A stretch of DNA of 64,000 nt from Mytilisepta virgata (Eukaryota > Mollusca > Bivalvia > Mytilida > Mytilidae). A model generated the notes under the pieces. It was given only the letters and a program-made list of their open reading frames with translations. It had not been told where the DNA came from and ran no database searches. The DNA lies in assembly GCA_028015205.1 (NCBI GenBank), contig CM051521.1:68866314-68930313 (forward strand), written 5' to 3'. Numbering within the stretch: the first letter of the stretch is position 1; each line of letters begins with the position of its first letter. This document shows, one piece after another, positions 33,847 to 46,346 of the stretch. The position numbers and the translations under genes are program-made.

Positions 33847-35232
33847 AGCTCACCTGACCCAAAGGTTCAAGTGAGCTATTCTCATCACTTGGCGTCTGTT
33901 GTCTGTCGTCATCCGTTAACTTTTACAAAAATCTTCTCCTCTGAAACTACTTTGCCAAATGGAACCAAACTTGACCACAAGCATCATTAGGGTATCTAGT
34001 TTAAAAAATATGTCCGATGACCCCATCTGCCAACCAACATGGCCGACATGGCTAAAAATAGAACATAGGGGTAAACTGCAGTTTTTGTCTTATATCTCAA
34101 AAACTAAAGCAATTAGAGCAAAACTGACATGGGATAAAAATGTTCATCAGGTCAAGATCTACATGCCATGAAATTTTCAGATGAATCGGATAACATTTTG
34201 TTGGTTATTGCCCCTGAATTGTTAATTATAAGGAAATTTTGCAGTTTTAGGTTATTATCTTGAATATTATTATAGATAAAGACAAACGGTTAACAGCAAA
34301 AATGTTCAACAAAGTAACATCTACAAAGTCAAATGACCAAAATCGCTGATTGACCCCTTATAGGAGTTTTTGCCCTTTAAAGACAACATCCAGCGTAAAC
34401 TTTCCTTAAAAGATCTACTCTGAAACCAATAGGCTAATTAATACCAAACTTTGGTGGAATGGTCCTTTTGTGGCCCCCTTCCAAAACTATGTCTGACATC
34501 CCCCACTTCCAACCGACTTGGCTGCTGTTATTAAAAATAGAAAAAAAGCAGGGGGGCTGAATTTAAAAAATCTTTTTATATGAAACTACCAGTTGAAACC
34601 AAAGTTGGCAGTAATGGTCCTTAGGAGGTTCTCTTTCAGAAATATGTCTGATGACCCAGACTGTTATAACCAAGATTTAACTTAGTTTAACATGAGACCC
34701 TATGGGAAAATTCATTGAAAAATCTTCTTGTCTGAAACCACTTGAAATATTAGAACGAGAATTGGCAACAATGGTCCTTAGGAGGTCCTCTTTCAGAAAT
34801 GTGTCCAATTTCGTGGACTGTGAACCAAGATGGCTGCCACAGCCGAACTTAGTTTAGCATAGGACACTATGGGAAATTCACTTAAAAACCTTCTCATCTG
34901 AAACTACTGAGCCAATTGGAACTAAATTTGGCAGCATTGGCCCTTAGATGGTCCTCTTTCGGAATTGTTTCCGATCACCCAGATTGTCAACCAAGACGGC
35001 TGCCACGGCCGAACTTAGTTGAATATTGGACCCTATGGGAAAATTCTTTTAAAAATCTACTTGTCTGAAACCACGTAGCCAGTTGGAACAAAACTTAGCA
35101 GTAATGGTCCTTAGTTCAACATAGAACCCTGTAGAAAAACCAGCCAAATTGACTGCAACACTTAAATTTTTAGTCCTGGTCAAGGTGAAAAGTTAAATCC
35201 TGGTGAGCGATACAGGTTCTTGGGTCCTCTAG
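33847..35232 (+). mobile_element. AGCTCACCTG hairpin element, copy J
   Basis: The 5' hairpin AGCTCACCTGACCC...GGTTCAAGTGAGCT has one mismatched base pair. A short GTCTGTTGTCTGTCG tract follows. The body parallels copy A: a non-tandem leader, then 'GATGGCTGCCACAGC' units. The 3' end GGTGAGCGATACAGG...GGTCCTCTAG has a degraded hairpin. Confidence 0.7.
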
Positions 35233-35510
35233 TTACATTATTGAATTTGTCAGAAAAAGGAGAATAAAATATCATTTTTTGAAAAAAATCTATGGACTGT
35301 AGAATGTTTTACAACTATTTATTTTCATAGCATACCGATTGTTTAATGACTTTCCCTATTCACTCTAGGTAAAAATCATAATTCAACCTGCTCATTTAAA
35401 AGTTGTATTCTCATGAAAAACTCAGTGACCTATATATTTATTTACATAGCTGGCTTGCCAAAGTTCAGTTCTTTTCACTGTTAAAATTTTTAAAAATTCT
35501 ATGTATTTTC

Positions 35511-37930
35511 AGCTCACCTGACCTGAAAGGTCAAGTGAGCTTTTCTCATCACTTGGCGTCTATGAAACTACAAGGCCAGTTGGAACCAAAGTTAGCAGTA
35601 ATGGTTCTTAGCAGGTTCTCTTTCAGAAATATGTCCAATGACCCGTACTGTTAACAAATATAGCCGCCACAGCCGAACTTAGTTTAAAATTGGGCCCAAT
35701 GGGAAAATTCATTGAAAAATATTCTTGTCTTAAGCCACTTAACCAATTGGAACCAGACTTGGCAGCAATGGTCCTTAGATGGTCCTCTTACAGAGGTGTG
35801 TCCGATGACCTGGACTGTCAACCAAGATGGCCGCCACAACTGAAAGGCCCTATAGGAAAATTCATTGAAAATTCTTCTTGTCTGAAACCAGTTGACATAT
35901 TGGAGCAGAACTTGGCAGCATTGGTCCTTAGGAGGTCCTTTTTCAGAAATGTGTCTGATTTCTTGGACTGAGAACCAAGATGGCCGCCACAGCAGAACTT
36001 AGTTTAACATAGAACCCTATGGGAAAATCACTCCAAAATCTTCTCGTCTGAAACCACTAAGCCAATTAGAATTAGACTTGGTAGCAATGGTCCTTAGATG
36101 GTCCTCTTTCAGAATTTTGTGCGATGACCCAGACTGTCAACCAAGATGGCTGCCACACCTAAACTTAGTTTAACATAGGGCCCTATGGAAAAATTCATTG
36201 AAAAATCTTCTTGTTTCAAACCACTTGAAATATTGGAGCCAGACTTGGCAGCATTGGTCCTTAGGAGGTCCTCTTTCAGAAATGTCTCCAATCACCCGGA
36301 TTGTCAACCAAAATGGCTGCCACACCAAACTTTGTTAAATATTGGACCCTATAGGAAAATTCATTTAAAAATCTTCTTGTCTGAAACTGCTTAGCCAGTT
36401 GGAACAAGACTGAAAAGAAATGGTTCTTAGATGGTTCTCTTTTAGAAATGTATCCATTGACCTGGACTGTCAACCAAGATGACTGCCACAGCTGAAATTA
36501 GTTTAACATAGAATCCTATAGAACAAGAGTGGACACACAAAAATGTCTCGCCTGTCGTGTATTTCTAATGAAAGTAAATGCTATCAGACATATTGCATAC
36601 AGTATTCGAAAAACAGGCCAAAACACAAAAACTTAACTATAACCACCGAACCATGAAAATTAGGTCAAGGTCAGATGACACCTGCCAGTTGGACATGTAC
36701 ACCTTACAATCCTTCCATACACCAAATATAGTAGACCTATTGCATACAGTATTCGAAAAATAGGCAAAACACAAAAACTTAACTATAACCACTGAACCAT
36801 GAAAATGAGGTCAAGGTCAGATGACACCTGCCATGTAAGGTGTACATGTCCAGCTGGCAGGTGTCATCTGACCTTGACCTCATTTTCATGGTTCAGTGGT
36901 TATAGTTAAGTTTTTGTGTTTTGGCCTGTTTTTCGAATACTGTATGCAATGTGTCTGATAGCATTTACTTTCATTAAAAATACACGACAGGCGAGACATT
37001 TTTGTGTGTCCACTCTTGTGATAAAAACTAGCCGTGCTGGAGTATCGTTGTCACGATGATCTGTTGGGACAAAGTACCCCCAATCTGCAAATAGTTCCTA
37101 TGAACTCAATAGAATTTTTAATCAAGATACAATGCATATGGTTGCATGCAGTTATTTAATGAAGAATAACATATATAGAAAGATAATTGTGTTTAGAGTC
37201 AAGCAAACTTTAGCGTATGAATATGAAAAAATACAGAAGTGCAAACACAAGGGAAATTCAATTTAATTTACAACCAAGATTGTCCGTCATTGTTACAGGT
37301 TAATATTTTCAGAAAGTTAATTACTTTCAGTCCTCATCAAGTGTTTATTTTGTCATTCTAAACCATTTCAATCATTTACTGTATTAAAAATAGTTGTAAT
37401 GAGAACCATTTTAATCATAGGGCCCTATGGCAAAATTCATTGAAAAGTCTGAAACCACTTGACGAATTACAACCAGACTTTGCAGCAATGGTCCTTATAT
37501 GGTCCTCTTTCAGAATTGTGTCCCTTGACCTGGACTGTCAATGGAAAGTCGAACTTAGTTTAACATAAGGCCCTATCGGAAAATTCATTGAAAAATATTC
37601 TTGTCTGAAACCACTTGACCAATTGGAACCAGACTTTGCTGCAGTGGTCCTTAGGAGGTCCTCTTTCAGAATTGTCTGATTTCGTGGAATTTGGAAATTC
37701 ACTCAAAAATCTTTTGGTCTGAAACCATTAAGCCAATTAGAACTAGAATTGGTAGCAATGGTCCTTAGATGGTTCTCTTTAAGAAATATGTCCATTGACC
37801 TAGACTGTCAACCATCTTGGCTGCCACAGCCGAACTTAGTTTAACAGAGAACCCTATAGAAAAACCAGCCAAATCTTTAGTCCTGCTCAAGATGAAAAGT
37901 TCAATGCAGGTGAGCGATACAGGCTCTTTC
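35511..37930 (+). mobile_element. AGCTCACCTG hairpin element, copy K, split by a foldback element
   Basis: The 5' hairpin AGCTCACCTGACCT...AGGTCAAGTGAGCT lacks the GTC tract: 'CACTTGGCGTC' passes directly into body units. Units run to about 36522, stop at the foldback element (36524-37018) and about 400 bp of other sequence, and resume at about 37417 ('AGGGCCCTATGG'). The end at 37905-37930 has CAGGTGAGCGATACAGGCTCT but the hairpin is cut. Confidence 0.6.
36524..37018. mobile_element. 495-bp foldback element with long terminal inverted repeats
   Basis: The left end CAAGAGTGGACACACAAAAA and the right end are reverse complements, and pairing continues with few mismatches for about 150 bp per arm ('ATGTCTCGCCTGTCGTG', 'GCATACAGTATTCGAAAAA', 'ACTTAACTATAACCAC'). 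The central part adds a second inverted stage with 'GGTCAAGGTCAGATGACACC' and a direct repeat of the inner arm. There is no coding. TSDs are not clear. Confidence 0.75.
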
Positions 37931-38319
37931 TATGAAAATTTAACTCTTGAGTAATTTTTGCAATTTTATTCTTTTTCAGATATGATATTAATACCGGGTG
38001 TGTATTGACACTTTCTTTAATACCCTTGCAATCGAGCCTTGAAAATTGTCATTAGTAATCAATGGTCATCTGAAAAAGCTCTAAAGAAATTTCAAATAAA
38101 TTTCATGTAATAAAAAATCATTTTGATATTTCTAAATTTGGTCTGTTTATCATAAAACAGAATTTTTGTTGAATTTTTTTAATAGTTTTTTTTTCAAAAG
38201 TAATCAATATTTAAAAGGTTTTTTTGAATTTTTACACACAACTGTTTTTTGTATGTCAGTTAAAATATCTGCTGGATAGCTTTTGTAATGATTAATTATG
38301 TTAATATTGCTATCTTTTT
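37930..38319. other. no recognisable feature
   Basis: AT-rich intronic spacer. Confidence 0.5.
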
Positions 38320-39228
38320 AGCTCACCTGGCCTAAAAGGCTATGTGAGCTATTCTCATCAATTTGCATCCGCCGTCGTCGTAAACTTTTCACATTTTCAT
38401 CAACTCCTCTGAAACCACTGAGCCAATTTAAACCAAACTTTAGTTGAATTGTCCTTGGACTGTCCCCTTCGATTTTCCCAGGTGCCATCCACTATGGCCA
38501 CCATGGTCAGACATAGTTTAACATTGGACCCTATGGGAATTTTAACATTTTCGTTTTCTCTGAGACCAGTGGGCCAATTTGAACCAAACTTTGGTGGAAT
38601 AGTACTTGGGTGGCACCTTTTAAAATCTGTGTTTGGTTTCCCTGTACGCCATCCAACATGGCCGCCATGGCTGGACTTAGTTTAAGATCTAGAGCCTATG
38701 GGAATTTTACATTTTCGTCAACTCCTGAAACTGCTGAGCCAATTTAAACCAACTTTTAGTGGAATGGTCTTTAAATGATCCCCTTTAAAAATATGTTCGG
38801 TTTTCCCATGCGCTATCCATGGCTGCCATGGTCGGACATATTCTAACATTGGACCCTATGGGAATTTTAACATTTTCGTTATCTTCTCTGAGACCACTGG
38901 GCCAATTTGAACCAAACTTTTGTGGAATGGCCCTTGGGTGGCCCCTTTCCAAAAATATGTCCGAAAATTCATTTAAAAATCTTCTTGTCTGAAACCTCTT
39001 AGCCAGTTGGAACAAGACTTAGCAGTTATGGTCTTTAGATGGTTCTCTTTTAGAAATGTGTCTATTGACCTGGACTGTCAACCAAGATGGTTGCCACAGC
39101 CGAACTTAGTTTAACATAGAACTCTATAGAAAAACCAGCCAAATTGACTTCAACACTTAAATTTTTAGTCGTGCTCAAGGTGAAAAGTTAAATCAAGGTG
39201 AGCGATACAGGCTCTTTAGAGCCTCTAG
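38320..39228 (+). mobile_element. AGCTCACCTG hairpin element, copy L
   Basis: The 5' hairpin AGCTCACCTGGCCT...AGGCTATGTGAGCT is followed by GCCGTCGTCG and three units of a variant type ('TGAGCCAATTTAAACCAAACTT', 'ATGGCCGCCATGG'). The last stretch switches to the copy A-type unit. The end is AAGGTGAGCGA, hairpin GGCTCTTTAGAGCC and CTAG. The body is a mosaic of two subfamilies. Confidence 0.75.
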
Positions 39229-39743
39229 TATTATTAAGTCTCCCAATTTAAAACAAGTGGAACTTAAGGGTCTGCTGTCACATTAGAAAGAGGGCTTTAT
39301 CCACCCTCTCAAAGCCCTTAACATTCAAATATTTTCAAATAACTATGAATGGTTGAGATCTCAACTCTGAACGTATTTTGTTTTTACCTATAAGAAGACG
39401 CACATTCATTGATGTATGAGAGTACCTACCTAGGAGGTACGCCCTGCACTTCCAAACAGATTGCTCTTTATATATTTGAAAACATTGAGATTCCCACTCT
39501 ATAATTATATCTGAATTTTGAGTATCCTTTAATTTGTGAATTTCAGTTTCAGTACTTTTAGTATCTTCTTAAAGTTATGCAAAATGGTAGAGAATTTTTT
39601 AAAGTGGGAGTTTACAACCATCACTCATTGCTACTGCCCATTCTGTTGAATTCTTCATAACTGTTATGTAACATTTGGGATCGGAAAGTGATAGCAGTAA
39701 ATCGACCATGCAAATGAGAAGGCTATTATGTTACTTAATTTTT
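39229..39743. other. no recognisable feature
   Basis: AT-rich intronic spacer. Confidence 0.5.
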
Positions 39744-39857
39744 GTCTCGCCTGCGTCGCAGAGTGAGACATAGGTATTACTATCTGGCATGGGCGGCGGT
39801 GGCGTAAACTATTTGTATAAAGGTTTATATTTCAGAAGGTAGAATACCTGGATGCTT
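39744..39857 (+). repeat. GTCTCGCCTGC hairpin repeat start
   Basis: A hairpin pairs GTCTC (39744-39748) with GAGAC (39765-39769), with a TGCGTCGCA palindrome inside. It is followed by GGCGGCGGTGGCG instead of a GTC tract. The body is interrupted after about 100 bp by the SINE and seems to continue at 40150. Confidence 0.5.
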
Positions 39858-39870
39858 CATACCTTGTATC

Positions 39871-40136
39871 GGGGGCCTCGGTGGCCGAGTGGTCTAGGTA
39901 GTTCATCATGACTACTACTGATCACTAGCCTGTCAACGCTGGGGTTGTGAGTTCGAATCTCACCTGTGGCGGGGTGTGTTCGACTCCGATCTTAATTGAC
40001 AAGGATTGCCAATTTTCCTACCGAAGGTCGGTGGTTCTCTCCGGGTACTCCGGCTTCCTCCACCAATAAAAACTGGCCGCCGCGAAATGGCCAAAATGTG
40101 CTGAAAAGGGCGTTAAACCCCAACTAAACAAACAAA
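39871..40136 (+). mobile_element. tRNA-derived SINE, copy 3, most complete
   Basis: The head starts GGGGGCCTCGGTGGCCGAGTGG and has A and B boxes resembling a class II (Ser/Leu-like) tRNA. The conserved middle ('CTCCGGGTACTCCGGCTTCC') and tail ('TTAAACCCCAACTAAACAAA') follow. A perfect 13-bp target duplication CATACCTTGTATC lies at 39858-39870 and 40137-40149. It is not a working tRNA gene: the acceptor-stem 3' half is replaced by SINE body. Confidence 0.92.
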
Positions 40137-40149
40137 CATACCTTGTATC

Positions 40150-40998
40150 CAGATACCTTATGTTATGAACTTTATGTCTGTCATATGTGCATTGTCCTTG
40201 ACCTCATTTTCATGGTTCAGCGACTTCTTGAAAAAAATGGATATTTTTTTTGTCATGTGAATTTCTCACTTATGAGTAATAGGATAACTATATTTGGTAT
40301 ATAGGTTCCTTGCAATGTTTAAATGTCCGTCAGACCCAATAAACCTACAATCATATTGCTATAAGGATGAATCTCATGGAGCCTGCACAGCCACATACCA
40401 AAATTAGTGGGGGAACAAGGTGAACTTTGTAATCATAGATTTCTGCAGAATTTACTATTGATAGCGACAGTTAAGTTTTATAGTTTCATTTGTAATTGCA
40501 TTGGAGTTATTGATTTTAATTTCATCATAGGATTATTGCATAACATCTTTAAAATGGCCTAAGGTTTTAGATTTTTGAATTTAGGTAAGTGTCCCAACTA
40601 ATTGCAGGGGTTGCAGGATCACTGTCGATTCCAACAGTAAAGCTTTCTGTTTTCATTTAGATTGGCCACAGGCAATTCTTGAATCTGATTGGTAAAATTT
40701 TCAAATTCTTCAAATTCTAAACTACAATGTCAAACCTTTTCAAACTTTATTTGGAGACCAACTACAAAGATTCCTCATTTGGTGTTGATGGGGTGCCTAT
40801 AGTGGCACATAAGTTTGCATTGATACCTATTGGAAATATTAAGATTCTTATGGAAGGTTTTGTTCACAGTAGCTTTGATATTAAATGTTACCTGCTTTAT
40901 TTTCCAGGTGTGCGATTGAACCTCATATTGTATGAACCTCTTGAAATTTAAACATTATTTTCATCACTTTAAACATTCTTTTACTCTATTAAAAACAG
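40150..40998. other. end of the 28-kb intron
   Basis: Contains a 'CCTTGACCTCATTTTCATGGTTCAG' piece related to the foldback element and an 'AAGGTTTTAGATTT' repeat piece. No gene is seen. The splice acceptor AAAACAG lies at its end. Confidence 0.5.
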
Positions 40999-41142
40999 AA
41001 ATCAGAAGAAGAAAAAAACAAGTCTGTTGACCAAGAAATGAAAGATGAAGACGACAAAGAAAATGAAGTAAAGTCTGTAGAACCTGATGGTGTCATATTA
41101 AAGACAGAGTCTACTGATAGAAAACAAGAAAAAGATGTTATG
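40999..41142 (+). CDS. HELLS: HELLS-like exon: acidic Lys/Glu linker
   Basis: 48 codons in phase 0 on both sides, after TTAAAAACAG and before GTAATA. The product is almost entirely Glu, Asp, Lys and Ser. This composition and position fit the variable acidic linker that separates the coiled coil from the ATPase core in HELLS. It is assigned by splice sites, open phase and gene order; similarity alone would not identify it. Only 20 bp separate its donor from the next hairpin element. Confidence 0.65.
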
Positions 41143-41162
41143 GTAATATAATTTAAATTTTT

Positions 41163-42329
41163 AGCTCACCAGGCCTAAAAGGCCATGTGAGATTTTGCCA
41201 TCACTTCATGCACTTGGCATCCATTGTCGTGCGTAAACTTTACCTTTAAAGATCTTCTCCTCTGAAATCGCTTTGCCAAATGGAACGAAACTATACAGAA
41301 GAGCATATATGGGAGGTCCTTTATAAAGTATCCTCATTTTGTCCCAATCGGACTACAAATATGGCTGCCATGGGCAGTTCATTTTTTCTGATTGGCTGAT
41401 ATAAAACAATCTTCTCCTCTGAAGTCGTTTGCCAAATGGAACGAAACTTGACAGGAAGCATCTGGGGGAGATTCTTTATACAGTTTCCTCATTTGGTCCT
41501 GGTCGAGCAACAAAAATGGCCATGATGGAACAAGAATTGCCCATGATTAATTCTTGTTCCTCATTGGTTGATTAAAAAAAAAAACTTCTTTGGAACTGCT
41601 TATCCAAAACTGTTAGCCTGACTTGACAGGAAGCATCTATAGAAAGTCTTTTATGAAATTAATTTTTTTCTAATTGGACGTAATCATGGCTGCCATGGGC
41701 AATTCTTGTTTCTGATTAGCTGATATAAATCTTTTTCTCTGAAACCGCTTGGCCAAACGAAACTTGACAGGGCAGCAATGGTCCTTAGGTGGTCCTCTTT
41801 CAGAATTATATCGGATGACCCCGCCCGTCATCCCAGATGGTCGACAGAGCCGAACATAGTTTAACATAGACCCTATGGGAAATTTACTTAAGATCTTCTT
41901 GTCTGAAACCACTTGGCCAATTGGAACAAAACTTGGCGGCAATGGTCCTTAGTTGGTCATCCTTCAGAATAATATTTGATGACCCTGTCCACCATCCAAG
42001 ATGGCAACCAGAGCTGAACATAGTTTAACATAGGACCCTATGGGGAATTTACTTAAGATCTTTTTGTCTGAAACCACTTTGACAATTTGAACAAAACTTG
42101 GCAGCAATGGTCCTTAGTTGGTCCTCTTTCAGAATTATATCGGATGACCCTGTCTGCCATTGAAGTTGGCTGCCAGAGAGGAACTTAATTTAACATAGGA
42201 CCTGATGGGAAAGTTCAATGAAAGATCTTCTTGTTTGAAACCAATGAGCCAATTGGAACTTGCCAGCAGTGTTCCAGGCTGTCAGTCAAGATGCACAGGT
42301 GAGCAATACAGGCTCCTGGGAGCCTCTAG
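41163..42329 (+). mobile_element. AGCTCACCTG hairpin element, copy G
   Basis: The 5' hairpin AGCTCACCAGGCCT...AGGCCATGTGAGAT has mismatches at the tip and base. The first units are of the 'GGAACGAAACTTGACAGGAAGC' type, then 'GGTCCTTAGTTGGTCCTC' units. The end is CAGGTGAGCAA, hairpin GGCTCCTGGGAGCC and CTAG. Its last 227 bp are included in the 1,573-bp duplication. Confidence 0.7.
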
Positions 42330-45248
42330 TTAAGATTTGGGGTTATATCTCTGCAGTGTTAACATTTTGTCAAATATTTCATCTGCAGTCAGTTTTGCAT
42401 TTGAATTTGCTATGTATTGCTTTGAATTCCACATTTTTAGCTCACCTTGTGAAAAGGCCAGTGTTAACTATTACCATCCCTTGGCCTCCGCTGTCCGTTG
42501 TCTGCTAACTTTTCACATTTTGGTCTTCTTGAAACCATGGAACAGAATTTGACCTTTCCATTAGTTTTTCCTTTTGTGCCGATTGATGAAGAAAAATGGC
42601 CACCAGAGCCTATTCTAATTTCTGATAGGCTGAACTTTGAAAAGCTCAAGAACGATATACAGTAGAATCTCGACTTTTCTAACTTGAAGGGGTCTGTAAA
42701 ATTAGTTCAAGGCATCGATAGTTCAACCAATTGAAGTCTGGAAAAGTTTCTAGGATATGAACCAGCAATAAATTTAAAATTTAAGTTGCATCCTTTTATA
42801 TATCCGATCTTTAAATCAACATCCACTCATCAAATCTTGATGTGGAAATAATAAGAATAAATCCAATGGATTATCAATGATCTGTAATTGACAATAAATC
42901 GCCTTCTTGTCAATCATGGATCTGACCTCTCACATGTATTGATATTTGTCACGTACATGTATGCCAATTGAAAATGGCTGCTGTTACTAAAAATAGAAAA
43001 AAGAGAGGATGAATTTAAAAAATCTTTCTCTATGAAACTACAAAGCCAATTGGAACCAAACTTGGCAGTAATGGTCCTTAGGAGGTTCTCTTTCAGAAAT
43101 ATGTCTGATGACCCGGACAATTAACCAAGATGGCCACCACAGCCGAACATGGTTTAACAAAGGGCCCTATAGGAAAATTCATTAAAAAATCTTGTCTGAA
43201 ACAACTTGACATATTGGCGGCAATGGTTATTAGGAGGTCCTCTTTCAGAAATGTGTCCAATTTCGTGAACTGTGAACCAAGGTGGCCGCCACAGCCGAAC
43301 TTAGTTGAGCATATAGGAAATTCACTCAAAAATCTTCTTGTCTGAAACTACTGAGCCAATTGGAACTTAACTTGGCAGCATTGGTCCTTAGATGGTCCTC
43401 TTTCAGAAATGTGTCCGATCACTTAACTTAGTTAAATATTGGACCCTATGGGAAAACTAATTTAAAAATCTTCTTGTCTGAAACCACTTAGCCGGTTGGA
43501 ACAAATTTAGCAGTAATGGTCGTTATATTGTTCTCTTTAGAAATGTTTTCATTCACCTGGAATGTCAACCAAGATGACTGCCCTAGCTGAACTTAGTTTA
43601 ACATAGAACTCATGGGAAATTCACTCAAAAATCTTCTTGTCTTAAACCACTAAGCCAATTAGAACTAGACTTGGTAGCAATGGTCCTTAGTTGGTCCTCT
43701 TTCAGAATTATATCGGATGACCCTGTCTGCCATTGAAGTTGGCTGCCAGAGAGGAACTTAATTTAACATAGGACCTGATGGGAAAGTTCAATGAAAGATC
43801 TTCTTGTTTGAAACCAATGAGCCAATTGGAACTTGCCAGCAGTGTTCCAGGCTGTCAGTCAAGATGCACAGGTGAGCAATACAGGCTCCTGGGAGCCTCT
43901 AGTTAAGATTTGGGGTTATATCTCTGCAGTGTTAACATTTTGTCAAATATTTCATCTGCAGTCAGTTTTGCATTTGAATTTGCTATGTATTGCTTTGAAT
44001 TCCACATTTTTAGCTCACCTTGTGAAAAGGCCAGTGTTAACTATTACCATCCCTTGGCCTCCGCTGTCCGTTGTCTGCTAACTTTTCACATTTTGGTCTT
44101 CTTGAAACCATGGAACAGAATTTGACCTTTCCATTAGTTTTTCCTTTTGTGCCGATTGATGAAGAAAAATGGCCACCAGAGCCTATTCTAATTTCTGATA
44201 GGCTGAACTTTGAAAAGCTCAAGAACGATATACAGTAGAATCTCGACTTTTCTAACTTGAAGGGGTCTGTAAAATTAGTTCAAGGCATCGATAGTTCAAC
44301 CAATTGAAGTCTGGAAAAGTTTCTAGGATATGAACCAGCAATAAATTTAAAATTTAAGTTGCATCCTTTTATATATCCGATCTTTAAATCAACATCCACT
44401 CATCAAATCTTGATGTGGAAATAATAAGAATAAATCCAATGGATTATCAATGATCTGTAATTGACAATAAATCGCCTTCTTGTCAATCATGGATCTGACC
44501 TCTCACATGTATTGATATTTGTCACGTACATGTATGCCAATTGAAAATGGCTGCTGTTACTAAAAATAGAAAAAAGAGAGGATGAATTTAAAAAATCTTT
44601 CTCTATGAAACTACAAAGCCAATTGGAACCAAACTTGGCAGTAATGGTCCTTAGGAGGTTCTCTTTCAGAAATATGTCTGATGACCCGGACAATTAACCA
44701 AGATGGCCACCACAGCCGAACATGGTTTAACAAAGGGCCCTATAGGAAAATTCATTAAAAAATCTTGTCTGAAACAACTTGACATATTGGCGGCAATGGT
44801 TATTAGGAGGTCCTCTTTCAGAAATGTGTCCAATTTCGTGAACTGTGAACCAAGGTGGCCGCCACAGCCGAACTTAGTTGAGCATATAGGAAATTCACTC
44901 AAAAATCTTCTTGTCTGAAACTACTGAGCCAATTGGAACTTAACTTGGCAGCATTGGTCCTTAGATGGTCCTCTTTCAGAAATGTGTCCGATCACTTAAC
45001 TTAGTTAAATATTGGACCCTATGGGAAAACTAATTTAAAAATCTTCTTGTCTGAAACCACTTAGCCGGTTGGAACAAATTTAGCAGTAATGGTCGTTATA
45101 TTGTTCTCTTTAGAAATGTTTTCATTCACCTGGAATGTCAACCAAGATGACTGCCCTAGCTGAACTTAGTTTAACATAGAACTCATGGGAAATTCACTCA
45201 AAAATCTTCTTGTCTTAAACCACTAAGCCAATTAGAACTAGACTTGGT
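42103..45248. repeat. 1,573-bp tandem duplication (42103-43675, 43676-45248)
   Basis: The two units look identical wherever I compared them, including five pairs of identical translated frames at exactly 1,573-bp spacing. The junctions fall in the shared 15-bp word AGCAATGGTCCTTAG at 42103, 43676 and 45249. That word is part of the HINE-like body unit. Each unit holds the 3' end of one element, the 5' start of the next (42439, 44012) and a pogo-type TIR fragment (42660, 44233). Confidence 0.9.
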
Positions 45249-46346
45249 AGCAATGGTCCTTAGATGGTCCTCTTTTAGAATTTCATGCGATGACCCAGAC
45301 TGTCAACCAAGGTGGCTGCCACAGCCAAACTTAGTTAAACATAGGGCCCTATGGGAAAATTCATTAAGAAATATTCTTTTCTGAAACCACTTGACATATT
45401 GGAAATAGACTTGGCAGCAATGGTCCTTAGGAGGTCCTCTTTGAGAAATATGTACAATTTCAAGGACTGTCAACCAAGATGGCCCCCATAGCAAAACTTA
45501 GTTTAGCATAGGACCCTACGGGAAATTCACTCAAAAATCTTCTTGTCTGAAACTACTGAGCCAATTGGATCTAAACTTTGCAGCATTGGTCCTTAGATGT
45601 CCTCTTTCAGAAATATTTCCGATCACCGGTATTGTCAAGCAAGATGGCTGTCATGGCCGAACTTTGTTAAATATTGGAATCTATGGTAAAATTCATTTAA
45701 AAACCTTCTTGTCTGAAACCACTTAGACAGTTTGAACGAAAGTTAGCAGTATTTGTCATTAGATTGTTCTCTTTTAGAAATGTTTTCATTGACCGGAGTG
45801 TCAACCAAGTTGACTGCCATAGCAGAACTTAGTTTAACATAGAAGCCTATGGGAAGTTCACTCAAAAATTTTCTTGTCTGAAACCACTAAGCCAATTAGA
45901 ACTAGACTTGGTAGCAATGGTCTTTAGATAGTACTCTTTCAGAATTTTGTCGGATGACCCGATAAACCGAGGTGGCCGCCACACCTGAACTTAGTTTAAC
46001 ATTAGGCCCTATGGGAAAATTCATTGAGAAATCTTCTTGTCTGAAACAACTTGACATATTGGAACCAGACTTGGCAGCAATGGTCCTTAGGAGGTCCTCT
46101 TACAGAAATGTGTCCAGTTTCCACTTAACCAGTTGGAACAAAATTTAGCAGTAATGGTTGAGGATTGTTCTCTTTTAGAAACGTTTCTATCGACCTGGAC
46201 TGTCAACCAAGATGACTGCTATAGCTGAACTTAGTTTAACATAGAACCCTATAGAAAAACCAGCCAAATTGACAGCGACACTTAAATTTTTAATCCTGTG
46301 AAAATTTAAATCCAGGTGAGCGATACAGGCTCTTGAGAGCCTCTAG
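42439..46346 (+). mobile_element. AGCTCACCTG hairpin element, copy H, enlarged by duplication
   Basis: The 5' end AGCTCACC is followed by a decayed hairpin (TTGTGAAAAGGCCAGTGTTA) and a CCGCTGTCCGTTGTC tract. A pogo-type fragment and then many 'GGTCCTCTTTCAGAA' units follow. The end is CAGGTGAGCGA, hairpin GGCTCTTGAGAGCC and CTAG. Because of the tandem duplication it contains a second copy of its own 5' start (44012) and the 3' end of copy G. Confidence 0.65.

Noticed and set aside
42260..45494. Pairs of identical small frames
   Set aside because: They are duplicated by the 1,573-bp tandem duplication of non-coding repeat, not paralogous genes.
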